A stretch of DNA of 64,000 bases, taken from positions 70,595,829-70,659,828 of the forward strand of contig OW028573.1 of assembly GCA_932294295.1 (NCBI GenBank), in the 5' to 3' direction. Below the pieces are notes generated by a model. It was not told where the DNA came from and made no database searches. It saw only the letters and a list, made by a program, of their open reading frames with translations. Made by a program: the position numbers and the translations under genes. Positions 45,690 to 58,597 of the stretch are shown here, piece by piece (the stretch's first letter is position 1; each line of letters starts with the position of its first letter). The stretch is from Alitta virens (Eukaryota; Annelida; Polychaeta; Phyllodocida; Nereididae).

Positions 45690-45920
45690 TGATATGATAA
45701 GGCCTGGGGTCCACACCGTGTCAAAAATTACCCTATGGGTGGGGTCTTTCACTTGCCTCAGCATAGAAACCGAGTACATGTCACCTTTTATTTGACATCT
45801 CAACACCCAGCTGAGATGTAGCTCATGAAGAGTGCCTGGGCAGGGAACCAAACCTGGGACCTTCAGCAGAGCTGGACAGTTTGGTATTGGCGAATGCCTT
45901 AACATTTAGGCCACTCAACT
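45690..45920 (-). mobile_element. Degenerate tRNA-derived SINE
   Basis: The reverse strand reads GAGTGGCCTAAATGTTAAGGC, an A-box-like start with one mismatch in the conserved GG. It is followed about 40 bases on by GGTTTGGTTCCC, a degraded B box, and then a tRNA-unrelated tail with CATCTCAGCTGGGTG. The layout fits an old tRNA-derived SINE. The 3' end is a guess. Confidence 0.4.
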
Positions 45921-46349
45921 TATAATACTACTAGAAGTACTCGGCAATAGAAGAGAAGGGCATCTTTGGCAGTGGTCTTCATTTAGTCTTGCACAATGAG
46001 ACCATTACGACATGTGTGAGCAGGCAAATAGCTTCAGAGGCTGAGTGATATTAACTCTTTGGGAGAGGATTGCAGTGCAGGTAAGATGAACCACTGATGA
46101 TGTGATAGCATAGCCTGGGGCTGCGCACATGTTCAGGGCGGTCTTGAACAAAAAAGCTCAATTCAAAGACCATTTCCCCTGCAACCATGTGAACGTTACG
46201 TCACCCATCAAAGCATTCCGTGCTGACGCTGTTTGCATAGCGTTTCTGGCCCGGCTCAATTACGACCGCTCGTCTTAAGCAGACAGACAGGATTTAGCGA
46301 ATGCTGTCTGTGAAAATGCTCCACGAGTCCGAAGCATCTCAGATGATGT

Positions 46350-46379
46350 AAGCAGCAGCAGCAGCAGCAGCAGCAGCAA
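46350..46379. repeat. (AGC)n microsatellite
   Basis: About 30 bp of pure AGC/CAG repeat. Confidence 0.9.
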
Positions 46380-49300
46380 CGGGAAGCATAGCTTAGGTGA
46401 TCATTTCAGACGACTACTGTCGAATTAGCCGCTTATTAAAGCCATGTCGTTTGGTAGTTGACGAATGGCTAGCGGTCCAGTTAGAGGTTCAAGCAACGAG
46501 AGCTAAAGCCCTGATGGGCAGTGCTGGCCAGAGCCAGGTCAACAGAGTGACACGTGGTCTTCATTTTCACCTGCGCTGGACAGGTTTGGTGGCCTTGGAA
46601 GGGCACCTTCCTGGCCCGTGGCCGCTGGCAATGACCTATCGTTGTTCACTGGTGGCCCCTAGGACACGTAGCAATTGTGACCGTCAACTCCATCAGCGAG
46701 TAATTCATCTTGCTGCGCCAGTCCCAACATCATAATGGCATGCTCTGAATGCGCGCGCCAATTGTGGGCCTAAGCTGGCCCGTCCTACCGCCCGTCGTCT
46801 CCATATTTCAGAAGGAAACCATCGCCCCCCTGATTAGCCATTACGCCGCGCCACATTAGCACTAATCAGACTGAACGCTCCTTAAATGTGGCCCCAAAGA
46901 CGCCATGCTGGCCTGCTTGACAAAGTCGAGAAAGAAATATTCCCGCATAATCGCCCCATATTTATACACACTTATCAATCTCTGGCGCAGCAACAGGGTG
47001 ACAGGTCTTAATGTCGCCCTCTTCAGTTAAGCATATCATCGGGCGTTCCAAACAGCTCCAAAATGACACGAGCGACTTTGTCAACGTCATTAAAATGTCT
47101 GTTATGTCGGCAGGTCAATTTAAGATGCTAATTCATCAGGTTTAGTAAATGAAGGTCCTGGATGTTACAGCTTAGAGGTTATCGATTGACTGCAGGTCTA
47201 CTGGGGGCGTCTTTGGGGGGCGCACTGGAAAACACTCTGCATGAGGCTCATATGGCCGGTGTTTCATTGAGCTAGTTGCCAAAGGGCAGGCGGATCATGC
47301 ATCCCAAACCACCAAGTGTGGTTGCAAAGAAAAAGTCATTGTACGGGATAAAGTTTCTGGTAGAGGGGTATATTTCATCATAAATACGGCAGGTGAAATG
47401 CCTACCCTACTAGCTGGTGTTCTGCCATATCGCTGGTGCAGGAAGGTGAAGAAGCAATGGTAGTACATAATATGTTATTCAGAGGGGGGAGACTGATGAG
47501 GCCTGTCATGCATAACCTTCGCTGTATATTGAGAGTTATGCAAGACAGACGATTGCCCTACCCTGCAGGGAGGGGGTTTGTTAGGAGGGTGGGGGGTTGT
47601 TGGCTGGATCCAAGACCTCAAGGGACAGGCAGATTGTCGCCTCCAGCCGGATCCAGCTCGGAGGCTCAGAGGAAAGGAAGGCAGCTCTCATGACCAGTCA
47701 AGAACACTTGGCCAGCATCTTCATCATCCGGCCTGATGTAGTCGCACTCATCAAGTCAGCGGGCGCATCATGAAACACTTGAGTAGAACTTGGCCAGCTT
47801 GTTACTTGCCATGCCAGCCCCGTCCAAATTGATCACCTCTCCGCTCGTCTTACGTCGCGTGCGTATGTGACACCACGTCATGGAGTGCCTCAAGGTCATG
47901 GACTCTGTCCTATATGCGAATATGATAACATCATCAATACTCCCTTTGGAGGGCAGGCGGGGGGCAGACATCATAAAAAGGTCTTCCTGACTCCTGATGC
48001 ATGACACATTGTCCTCCTGAAGGCTTACTCCTTAAACCTTCTTGAAATTTATGGACATTTTCTATCCACGCCTGTCCTACGACTCCTCCTTTTGATCAAT
48101 TCCGCGCCATCTAGACTAGCCTCTGGAAACTGGCTCCTCAGTATGGACGAGCAGTTATAAGTTTTGACAAAGCGGAGTGTTATTATGAGCCTAATGATAT
48201 TTCATGTCAGCACTGTGAGCCACGGCATCCTTGGAGCCCTATTAGTACATTTGCATAGATCGAATGGTTGAGGCTTAGAGCTAGTGAGCTAGGGAGGAGT
48301 AACCTCCATACTTTTCGCATTATCAAAGCCTTGCTTTGACTCTACAACCGATTTATTACATTTTCCATCGGAGTCATGATTCTAATCCCGTTCTTGAGCT
48401 TTATATCAGTATCATTAAAAACCACTTTATGACAAGAGCAAGTTTCATTGTCACTATTGGCTGCCATAATTACTGATAAAATTCCTCGGTTGCAATACAA
48501 CTTCCTTAGTGTTCATCGTGTCTTTGTCGCACAAGGTCATTCCTTCCATTAAATATTTCATTAGAAACGAGTTGTCAATAAACTGAATGCCTCATGGTCA
48601 TCGTGTCTCGGAGTTGGTGACAATGGTGCACAGAATATCCTGTTCCAAAAGGCTATGGATTTCTGCACAACGACAACTCAGAAAGCATTCTTTCTAAAAG
48701 AGCTCTTTCACAGAAAAGTTGAGGTATAATGCCTGGGTATTGGATTATTTCTGCTTCATTAGGCCCTCTTTTTCTAACAGAGCACCTAGAAATCAACTTG
48801 AGCGTGGATAATACGCAGAAGGAGATTAGATCATGAACATTTTTTGCTAATGACTTCAATATTCAATTAATCTGCTACTCAGACTAACGGCCTTAGATAA
48901 CGACTGATCTTATTTTTGAGAGAGCCCAAAATCAAGTTGTCTGCCTACCAGGTACCGCGCGATAACTCGCACCAAATTACTGCTTGGCCGTTTTAGAACA
49001 ATCTTGTCATATTCATCAAACTATTAATCAAGTCCGGGGTTAATTTAAACAGCCTTTTCAAAAGGCTTCCTGATGCATGTCAATTTCATAACCACAAACA
49101 AACCATGTGAATTGATGAATTTCGTTCTCACCCGAATATGCATTTGGATAAACACCTTAAAATTTCAGTGAGCCTTAACTTAATCTTCTTCATATCAATC
49201 ATGGCGTTAAACAGGGAGCTGGTTCTCCTGATGACGATGTACTTGAATCGTTGATGGCAGAAATGCCGGGTTATTCTTGTAAAAGCATTACATGCAGAAA

Positions 49301-52300
49301 AGGCACCACTCATGCCATGCAGTTATTAAATCCTTTTCAATATTGATGTGTTAAATTACCTAATATAACAATGAACAAGGCAAGTAATCAATTAAAGAGC
49401 TCCAGAGCACTATTACTCTGCCATATCACTTGATTCCGCAAATTCTCAAATTAGTTATGCAAATTAGAAACATTTTCTGGCTAAAAATCATCCCAGCATG
49501 GCAGAACATGATTAGTGTTTTCTAACATTAGATCAGACAGATCTGTTTGACATGTTCCTCTGTCTAAAACACAATACAATATCTGCCAAATATTAATATG
49601 TTGTTCTTGGACTGTCAAAACGTGTGAAAGAGTATCCCTTCCTGATATTTGTAGCAATATAGATCATTCGCGATTGACTGATTAATTCGTTTAAATATAG
49701 CTCTCATTTTTGGAACATGTTATATAGCCATAAAAATCACACTAATTTATCAAAATTCTCATTTGCAGAGTAGATTTGTACCCAAGTGGGTTTTCTTAAT
49801 CTGAGAAATGTTTTAGAGTAGAACCTTTGACTTCAATCGTTGGGCTCTCATCCACATGGATTGTTTTATGACCACTGCCACCCACCAGAAGATTTACCAA
49901 CAGAAAGGTTTATTATTATAAATATCTTTTAGGATTAGGATTTTTTTTATTTTGTCATGATATAAGTTTTCACACAATACACATACATAGAAATCAAAAC
50001 ACTGCAACAGGAAACATCATATATCACAACAGGAGACAACAGAGTTTACAACTATTCTAAGTTGTCCTCTTTATTCGTAGATTTGCACAAAATGCATAGA
50101 AATCCTGTGGTTGATAACATTAGACTACACATTGTATATAGAGTTGTAATTTCTATTATTATGCTTTCTTGCAAAGATTTTAACACAAACAAAGGAGTTG
50201 GCCAAGTACATTTGCCACGGCTGTATATCATGATATTAAAAGCCCTAAAACGTGTCATATCCCTCGTACTTCTGATGTGTATGGATGTTAGATGTTTGAC
50301 TGTTATGGGATCATCCAATTAGTCAAATACTGTGTTCTGTCTGGGTGGTGTGAGATGTGAGACTGCAGTTAATATGAGATATGGTAGTTTGATGATGATG
50401 TTAGATGATGATGACTGGTTTGGGTGTGCATCAATCTCCTGTCAACCTCAGCAGCCTCATAAGGATGGGTCTTGAGAGGGATGTGGGATGGAGGTCTTTA
50501 GCAGGGCAAAACTAAAACGAAGGAGGCTGGCTTTCTCCATTATCTAAAGCAATTTGAAGGTCTTGTTTGACTGGTGCTGCTCTACGAGATTGCGTGCCAT
50601 GCCTTGTTAAATATGGAGTGTTTGCCGTGTTGCTGAGGCACTTAACGTTAGTGGTGAGCACCCCGTCCTGTGATTATGTCCTCAAAACTCCAACCCAGAA
50701 GCCAGATTGACTGTCACCGCACAAAGCTTCCGTCACCATGCTTACTATATTAATTGAAACCAGCACTTCCTTAGAATGCCACTCAATCATGTGTCAGTGT
50801 GATTGGTTAGTGCGCCTCTTGGTGAATGCTTGGCTTGACACATGATCAAAAATTACAGGCCTGGCAATCAGGGATTCATAGAGATGCTCCCCTTTTCTCC
50901 TCTCTTTTCTTTTAACCACAATTTCCATAGCAGTACATTCTCCCTTTCTATTTGATGAGTCTTGGTTTGTATAATATTGAGGTCAGCACCTCCTTGAGCT
51001 GTTTTCTTGGTGACCTTTAACTGTCTTGACTCACAGTTGTCTTCTGGCAGCCACGGACGCTTGTATTGACTGAAGCGGGACACTCCCCTGGGCTCTGACA
51101 CAGTCTAATTTCATTAGACACATCTGCGTCCGTCCAACACTGGTGTCTCCCAGTTAAAAACATCCCCCCTCCGTCCACCAAGAGAGCAAGTCACTTCTAA
51201 TCCGAGGGAAAAATTACACTGATTAGAATGCCAGCAACGATCAGACGTACTCGCTCAAGCAGAGCACAAAATATCACTTCCTTTCGGTTTAATCAAGATG
51301 GATTGTGTGTGCTCAGAAAGGCTCTGGTATCAGCTACAACCAGTTAGACTCTGTTACTATAATAATTACAATTTCGTGAAGAAATCGTGACTTGTACAAT
51401 TCCTCTGAGATATTCGTACCAACAGATGGCTAGATGAGTCACTATTTGGGACGTCACAGTATAGTAGAAGTGTCAACGTCATTTAAGATGATTTTAACAG
51501 TAAATGTTAACAAAGGTCAGGCGTTTCAAGTTGTCTTGAGATGGTATTTCGGGAGTGGTGTATTTGAAACGGCCTGAACTGATGCACACAAGAGAGTCTT
51601 AGTATTCCACTTGTGAGCAGTGGAGAGTCATCTTCGGGCGGCCAGCATCTTACTCAAGAGACAAGCCAGACGGATCACCCCCAAAAAGTGGGCGCATTTT
51701 TTTGCGGACATAGCCGACGGCTGATCTATGATTTATGTGGCCGCTTCTAATTGAGGTTATTATCATCATCTAGCCGCCGTGGATAATTGTATTAGCGGGA
51801 GCAGAGGAAGGGGACGAGCAGGCACAGTGGTCTGCCAATGCATACAGTGTTAATCAATAGAGGTGACGGTGAAGCATTCGTCTTCATTGCCTGGCCATTG
51901 TCTGAAATGGCTGGCTGAGCCTCATGTTGACGCCCTCAGACTCTGTTTATCGGCTGATTGAGAATTGCCGCCGACTGTGCTGGGATGTAGACTGCGGCCA
52001 AGGATGGAAGCGGGATGTAAGGGGCATCAGGAAGGCAGCTCACGGTTGGCCCATAACACACGGCCAGTCTTGATGGTGCCATCTCACAAGAGTCAAATCC
52101 CAGTCGTCCAAACATCTCCTCTGGGCAAGCAGCTGATTGTCTGTTCCTATTCTGGGGCGTTCCTCAGGGGTCTCCAGGCTGCCCCATGCTTTCACATGCG
52201 CATTGAGAGGCAGTTCATCATCGGGTCAGCTGGCCTCATCATTCTTTGTGGGTCAATCAACCAGGCATCAGGTTGTTGACAGCCCATACATGACCTCAGG

Positions 52301-53829
52301 ATGTGCATTCTTGTCCCCTCCATCACGTTCTACTCGAGGGAGCGTTCATTAGACTTAACCTTACATACGAAGTGCATGTTCTTGGCTGCTGCATTCACAT
52401 CAACTTGATGCTCTCCACTTATCCTCTTAGCAGCCACAAGCTTGAGGGGCGACCATGCGTGTGATGCAAAACCCTCGTATCTATATCGCTGGTACAAACC
52501 TTTCAATCACAACCCCCTACATTGATAGGCTAATAATTGCCTGTTTGCCACACACAATGGTGGTTGTGTGGTCCTCACTAACCTGTGTTTTATCACAACA
52601 GCTGAATTGCTATGAATGATTAATGGAGTGACTTAATGTACAGCTGGGTACCTACACCTCTGCCAAAAATGTTGGGCTGTGTACACAACACGCTTGGGGT
52701 GACACTAAAACCTGACAATGTGTTTTCAACCAACCCTGTGCAAGCAACAAACTCATGGCAAATACTGCACAAATTCCTCAAAACAAATCTAGAGCTGCAA
52801 TCTGGGGACTGCGTAATACTAGCTGTTGTTATTAGTTTTGTAGCAAATATTCAAAATATCTAGCCGAAATATAATATTTACCTTTAAATTAAATGAAACG
52901 TTATTAGGTCATTCCCTTCTTTGTCACTATGGTCTGCAAAGGTGAACGACTTTTATATTAATGTTGCTTCTTAAAGAAGCTAGGAGTTAAAGTAAATTTT
53001 GTAACAGTTATGTGCTTTTCTCTTCTTCATTTTTTTTAGTTGATAGACGATGTAATATGCTTGCTGCAACCATATTTGAGCCACTGGCGTCGAGGCCTGT
53101 TGATGTGGCATATTTATCAGAACAGGGAAGGGAGCTTATGGTAATCCTGCAACAACTTCCTTTTACATGCATTTTTCTGCATGGCCCTTTTCTGCGCTGC
53201 GCTTTATACATACATACACAAACCCAACGATCTCCTTCATCATACATAACCATAAAAAGACGGAGAGAGGCATAGAAGTGCGCGGGCCATTGTGATCTTA
53301 TTGTGCAGGATGCAGGGATCAAACCTGTTGACGTGCCTGAATGGGGAGATAAATGTGAGCCCAGCACAGGCAACAAAACTTCATAAGAACAACACAGGGG
53401 AACCAGTAGATTGTAAGTGAGGCAAAGGCGCTGGATTGATGGCCTGTCAAGTGGTAGGGGCTGAAAGGAAGCTGCGTTAACACCCGGGTCAGCGACAAAC
53501 ACCTGTCAGTAGTTGAGACATGCTGCTGAGACAGAGACATACAGGGCGAGATGAGAATGCCAACATGAGCAGTTGACACACCTGTGCAAGCAACTGATGA
53601 CGTCTTGGGTTTCACCCTCATCACCCTAACGTGAGCTGCCTACATGTATGATGATGCTTATTGCTGCTGCTGCTGATGCTGCTCTTGACCATTGCCCAGT
53701 GATGCCTCAAGATCAAGAGTAATGGCCACCTTGAAGGCAATGCATTCTCCTCCACTTTTGACACCCTCCTCTCAGGCTAAGCACCCGGTTTGACCTAGAT
53801 TTCAGGCTCATTTGCCTTTGTGTACAATG

Positions 53830-53985
53830 TTGGCAACCGTACCATCCGTCAATTTAATATATACCGGAGAACACCTAAATACCAGCCGTGTCATGAAATC
53901 AGGACTCGAACAGAGATGAAATCTGCCTTCTGGCAATGCAGTGAAGCAGAATTTTAGGGCTTTAACTTAGCCCAGTTAAACTTTG
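53830..53985 (-). mobile_element. tRNA-derived SINE fragment
   Basis: The reverse strand contains CTGGGCTAAGTTAAAG, a poor A box, then TGTTCGAGTCC, a B box with one mismatch, and a tail with GTGTTCTCCGGTATAT. A weaker B-box-like GGTTTGATCCC occurs on the same strand at about 53320-53330 and may mark another remnant. Ends are not defined. Confidence 0.35.
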
Positions 53986-54540
53986 GCCATATAATACTCA
54001 GACCTATGTATTAAGTAGCATTTAGAGCAGATAACAGAAGCATATATAGCTCATTACCCTTCAGGGAATACGAAGCACTTAAACTGGTTCACGATCAATA
54101 GGAGAGTTTCTGGCAACCAACAACCCTTGTCAATAATAATTGTGATTACAGGCGAAATTACCCCTTTTGTAGGGCAGCTCAACTCCCTATTATCACTCCT
54201 ATAGCCCGGCTGAGGTCTTTAGTTCTTAACTATCAGCTTTTGAAGAGCATACGTCACCACATCAGAAAGGTTTCAGAGATAGGAAAAAAAGTTATTCACT
54301 TAACTTGCATCAGGGAGACCATGCACCACGCCTATATTGTGGGTCGTATGATCCCTTTTGTTTCAATTCCTTTTTATCTCTCTCCCACCACGCAATGTGC
54401 ATCATTTGAAGACCTAAATTTATGCTTTGCAACGCCAAGAGCATTTTTTGTATCGTTGTGCCTAAAAGAGTACGTTGAGTAGTAGCATTTAAATAATTGT
54501 ATTATTCAGAAATATCTAAATAATTATACTACTCCGAAAT

Positions 54541-54607
54541 ATCAATCAATCAATCAATATATCAATCTATCAATCTATTCTATCTATCTATCTATCCATC
54601 TATCTAT
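54541..54607. repeat. (ATCA/ATCT)n tetranucleotide repeat
   Basis: About 65 bp of ATCA units grading into ATCT units. Confidence 0.85.
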
Positions 54608-55395
54608 ACTGAATTATAATTGTTTTACCCTTCTTTTAAACGACCACTTTTTTAAACGGCCAATTTCTTAACTCTTGGATGACCGCTTCACACAAGTTTG
54701 GCTTTTACTTTAAACACTGTAAATGGAAACATCGTACACGGTTCAAAAGCAAAATGTTATCTCTGGCTGTAGATAAATATATAAAGAACATAAGGTGGTT
54801 GCATCTAAGATGGGGTTCGTGGTAGGGCTAGCTTTTGTGGAGTATACTGCATGCAACGCACACAGCATCTGTGGCTAGTGGGCTTTTGTGGACCCAGTTT
54901 GAGGCACTTCCCCCTCGCCATGTTGACAGAAGAATGGTCAGGGAGGCACTCAGTATCGACAGAGCCATGTATTCCCATGTAGCGGCTTGAATCAAGCCAT
55001 TGCAAACTGCCAGCATTGATCTGGCCAGATCAAACATGATTCGCCTTTAAATGTTGGCTTTAGCACCAAGGAGCAGCATTTACCCAAGCCATGCCCTCTG
55101 CCCCTGTTATATGGCCACGCACTCTTCCACACACCCCTGGCTATACGGGTTTTATATGTTAGCTTTCCTCTGGATAACCTGCATTTATTGGGTTCTCTCT
55201 CCTACCATTAACTTGCCGCACATACTCCAATAAGGGGTTGGGGCTACTAGGCTCTGAAATACTATGGCGGACTTAAGAGGTAGGGTTAAGCCAACCTGAG
55301 TAGTTATACATGTACCACAAAATGTAATACTCTGCATAAATGTCAATATCAGAAGCATTGGCACGACCAAAAATAGGGTGAAATGCAATTTCAGT

Positions 55396-55975
55396 GCATA
55401 GTCTAATGATTAGTTTTAAATGCAGCATGTGCAATTTTGTCTCACGAACCACTGAGAATACCGCACCCATATTTCTAACTACTTTATTCAGCTACAGTTA
55501 GTTTCATTAAAAACGGCCTGTCAAATTAAACCTAGACAAAGCTAGATACATTCTGCTGTACAATGCTACCTGCCACTAAACGGAACTATCTGGCTACAGC
55601 TGGCTACTTAAAGCCAGATCTAAAAGTACATGCAGCACTATATCAGATAAATTTCATACATTTACCAAGGTTTATATATTTTTTTGGTGTGAGCTGACTA
55701 TAAGCTTGTTATAGCCAGTTATAGCTACAGCCAGGAATAGGTTGCTACAGCTTTCTAGAGTCTACTATATTTTATGGAACTAACTTTAGCTGTTCAGAAA
55801 CAGACATTTTGCTTAAAATCCTTAAAAGTACAACATATTGCATTAATAAAGGTTGAAATACATTGTAGTTTCAATTGTGAACGTCTAATAAGTACATCTA
55901 ATTGCAACATGTGTAATACTGTCTCACGAACCACTCAGAATACCACAGGAATTTCCAACAGCTTCAGATAACAGA
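55396..55975. repeat. Dispersed repeat copy 1 with flanking direct repeats
   Basis: The core at about 55501-55752 matches 60584-60950. It shares ATTAAAAACGGCCT, CCTAGACAAAGCTAGA, ACTAAACGGAACT, AGATCTAAAAGTACATGCAGC-type blocks split across differences, and TAGCCAGTTATAGCTACAGC. Inverted segments (CTGGCTACAGCTGGCTA at 55590-55606 versus TAGCCAGTTATAGCTACAGC at 55712-55731) could form a hairpin of about 145 bp. Diverged direct copies of GTCTCACGAACCACT flank the core at 55439 and 55921. No coding capacity; probably a non-autonomous element. Confidence 0.65.
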
Positions 55976-56342
55976 CCTTTTGTTGAAAATCCTTGAAAGA
56001 TAAGAGGTTGGCTGAGCTTCATGACTTTTCGCTGATGGCCGTTAATGTTTCAAAGGACAAAAGGAGCATTGCTTTCAAGGCATTGCATAGAATCTTGGAG
56101 TGGGAACAGACACAATGTACCGCAGGGGTCAAGAGCGTTTTAATGGCAGGCAGAGTTGTATGACAGGGGGTACTTCACTCTGCTGTCCTTGCTTTGAAAA
56201 AGTTGCAAACTTTGCAAACGGAAATTCAGCCCCTGGATTAATATTTATCTAATTATTGCTGTGTATGAAAATTTTTTTAATTTACTATATATTTGTGTTT
56301 TACGTTTGCAGTAAAACCATTACTGTAACGCCATTTCAAGTT

Positions 56343-56545
56343 ACAAATTTATTGACCGTTTTCATAAATTTTTCATTTTACAACAAAATATTTGCAGTTG
56401 ATATCACCAGATCACACTTAACACTGAGCATCAATGCATGCAAACAAATTTATTGATCATTTTCATTTATATATTTTTTTCATTTCTCACCAAGATATTT
56501 GCAGTTGATATCACAAGACCTGTAGGTCACTTAACTCTGACCAAC
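56343..56545. repeat. Two-copy tandem duplication, about 101 bp
   Basis: Units starting at 56343 and 56444 share ACAAATTTATTGA, ATTTGCAGTTGATATCAC and a CAATG(C) end. AT-rich and diverged. Confidence 0.75.
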
Positions 56546-56823
56546 AATGCTTGTCAGAAGGAGCATTTGACCATGCAATTTACTAGAACATTTCATGACT
56601 GTCAATATTCAAGAATACAGAACAATGCTAACATGGGGATGCTGAAAACAGGTAAAAATGAGAGATGCGTCACAGGATACTCTACAAGGCAAGGTGCAAT
56701 ATGATGCTGGTGGAAAGGTCATCTTTTGCAGGAGTTCACCTTGATAAAAGCTTGTAACACACTGTGAAGAGAGCACGAGGTGTGAGAAGCATGCCTGGTG
56801 CCAAGGTTGTGATTTAAACGACA

Positions 56824-56901
56824 CGACGTCGTTGGCATCACGTGGAACTGCTAGATCTAGTTCACGTGCCTCTGACGCTTGTGACGTAAGCCATATATGG
56901 G
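56824..56901. promoter_or_regulatory. Regulatory-looking cluster: two E-boxes, CArG box, bZIP half-sites
   Basis: The palindrome ACGACGTCGT (56823-56832), CACGTG at 56839-56844 and 56863-56868, TGACGTAAG at 56882-56890 and a perfect CArG box CCATATATGG at 56891-56900 fall within 80 bp of CpG-richer sequence. This is a motif cluster only; no transcript start is evident. Confidence 0.25.
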
Positions 56902-58517
56902 CATAACGTGCCCAGGAGGGTGAGTAACAACTAGCAACGTCGCGAGGGTGATTACCCCATGTAGCATGTCCCCGTTAATGAGTAACGTCACTCACGGCAC
57001 CCCAAAAGGGTCTCTGTGGATCACTGCTCCTGTAAATCACATCACGTTGCAATTGGCACTTCAGAAAACACCATGATTGGGGCCCTAATTAACACTTGAA
57101 AAGGGAAAAATGAGAGAGAAATGGAGGCTAACAGTCTACATGAGAATAAAGACCGACGTCCCACTGCAAACTACACACAGAATGACGAAGTACCTGAATT
57201 CAGGGCTGCTGCTATTCAGAGAAAAAGAAACAATCTCCCATTTTCAATCTCCCTGAGCTGTAATGAATCACTTGATTTCCCCCTGCAACCCTCCTCCAAT
57301 CCACTCCAAAGATTGCATTTGATCTCTCGACTAATCCAAAAACTTCAAAAAAATCTCAATGTTAGATAACATTAGTTAACTGAAGCCCTGTTGGAGCTTC
57401 CCTTGTGTGCTATACATGGTTATGTGGATACAGTTTTGATTGGTGAACCTCTGCAATAATAAAATCATCACTGAATTCATAAGCAAAATGTGACCATTTA
57501 AAAGCAAACAGTAGAAACTCCTATGAATAAAGCATGAGAGCACGTGCCTACAAAGTGTATATAGAGACGAATATCATTATTAATATGATAAATGATTGGT
57601 GGTTGGTCAGAACAAGCCCTTTGTCTGACATGCCCTGACACACAGTTATTACAATAATATTGGGCAATTGCCTATCTGCAGAAAAACACAGCCCAAGAGG
57701 TCGAGGGGGCAAAGTGTGTCGCCCAGATCACCCCTTTCCAATTACCATCAACATATCATAGAGGACATGGGACATGCACTGTCAGTCCAGGCCCCAATTG
57801 ACCACTGTGTCCTGACATTGTCCTAACGTTGTCCTAACATTTTAAAACCAACAAACACGGCAGTAATATACTGTCCTCCTAAATTGATTGCACGGAATAA
57901 ATCCTAAAAGGTACACCTTCCAACGGTGCATTTTCTTCCATCAATGGCTCGATATTGATGTCCTCCCAAACACAAACGTTGCATTAGCGAAGTCCCTTCC
58001 AAATTGTCCCATTACAGGCAAAAGCATAGAACTGCATATGTCAACTTGAAGCACTTCTAAGTGGCTTTTCTCTGTCACCAAAACAACCAGCTGGCTTAAT
58101 TGCTTGGCTATAATATCACTCAGCGTGATAGATTTGTGGCTTTGCAAGACAATTATCCCTCCATTTCGTAACTCCATATATGCATTACAGGCTCAAACAC
58201 AAACTCCCCTCCAGCCGGCAGTTGGCAGACCATATAAATTACGTTATGAAATTTTAATTTATAGCTGGTGAATCATATGCAGATGTAGTGGAACCTATAA
58301 ATAAATAACGAAGTGTATAGAACAGGTCACAGGGGGCCAGAATAATTCTGAAGGAAGTTTAAAAGAAACTGTAATGAGGTGGCGGACTATTTATAAAACG
58401 CATTAAATTTGCAACATGCGATCAAGTGTGTAGGACATAATTAAACATTCTTTCTAAGCAACTCCTTTATATACAAGAAGATAGATAACCCAAACATATA
58501 TGGGCTATCTGGATAGA

Positions 58518-58552
58518 TGGTAGGTAGGTACGTAGGTAGGTAGGTAGGTAGG

Positions 58553-58597
<45 letters not shown>
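58518..58597. repeat. (GTAG)n/(ATAG)n compound tetranucleotide repeat
   Basis: About 80 bp: GTAG units, then GATA-type ATAG units. Antisense frames read as alternating Tyr/Leu/Pro/Thr or Tyr/Leu/Ser/Ile and are artefacts. Confidence 0.92.

Larger units (their letters stand above)
40821..55395. other. Gene-poor stretch, no exon supported
   Basis: Largely unique sequence with many TAAT-type cores and a bZIP palindrome ATTACGTAAT at 43197-43206. It also has CTG/AGC repeats (44.6, 46.35 and 53.66 kb), an ATCA/ATCT repeat at 54.54 kb and two degenerate SINE remnants. No exon with splice sites and a recognisable peptide was found. Confidence 0.4.
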
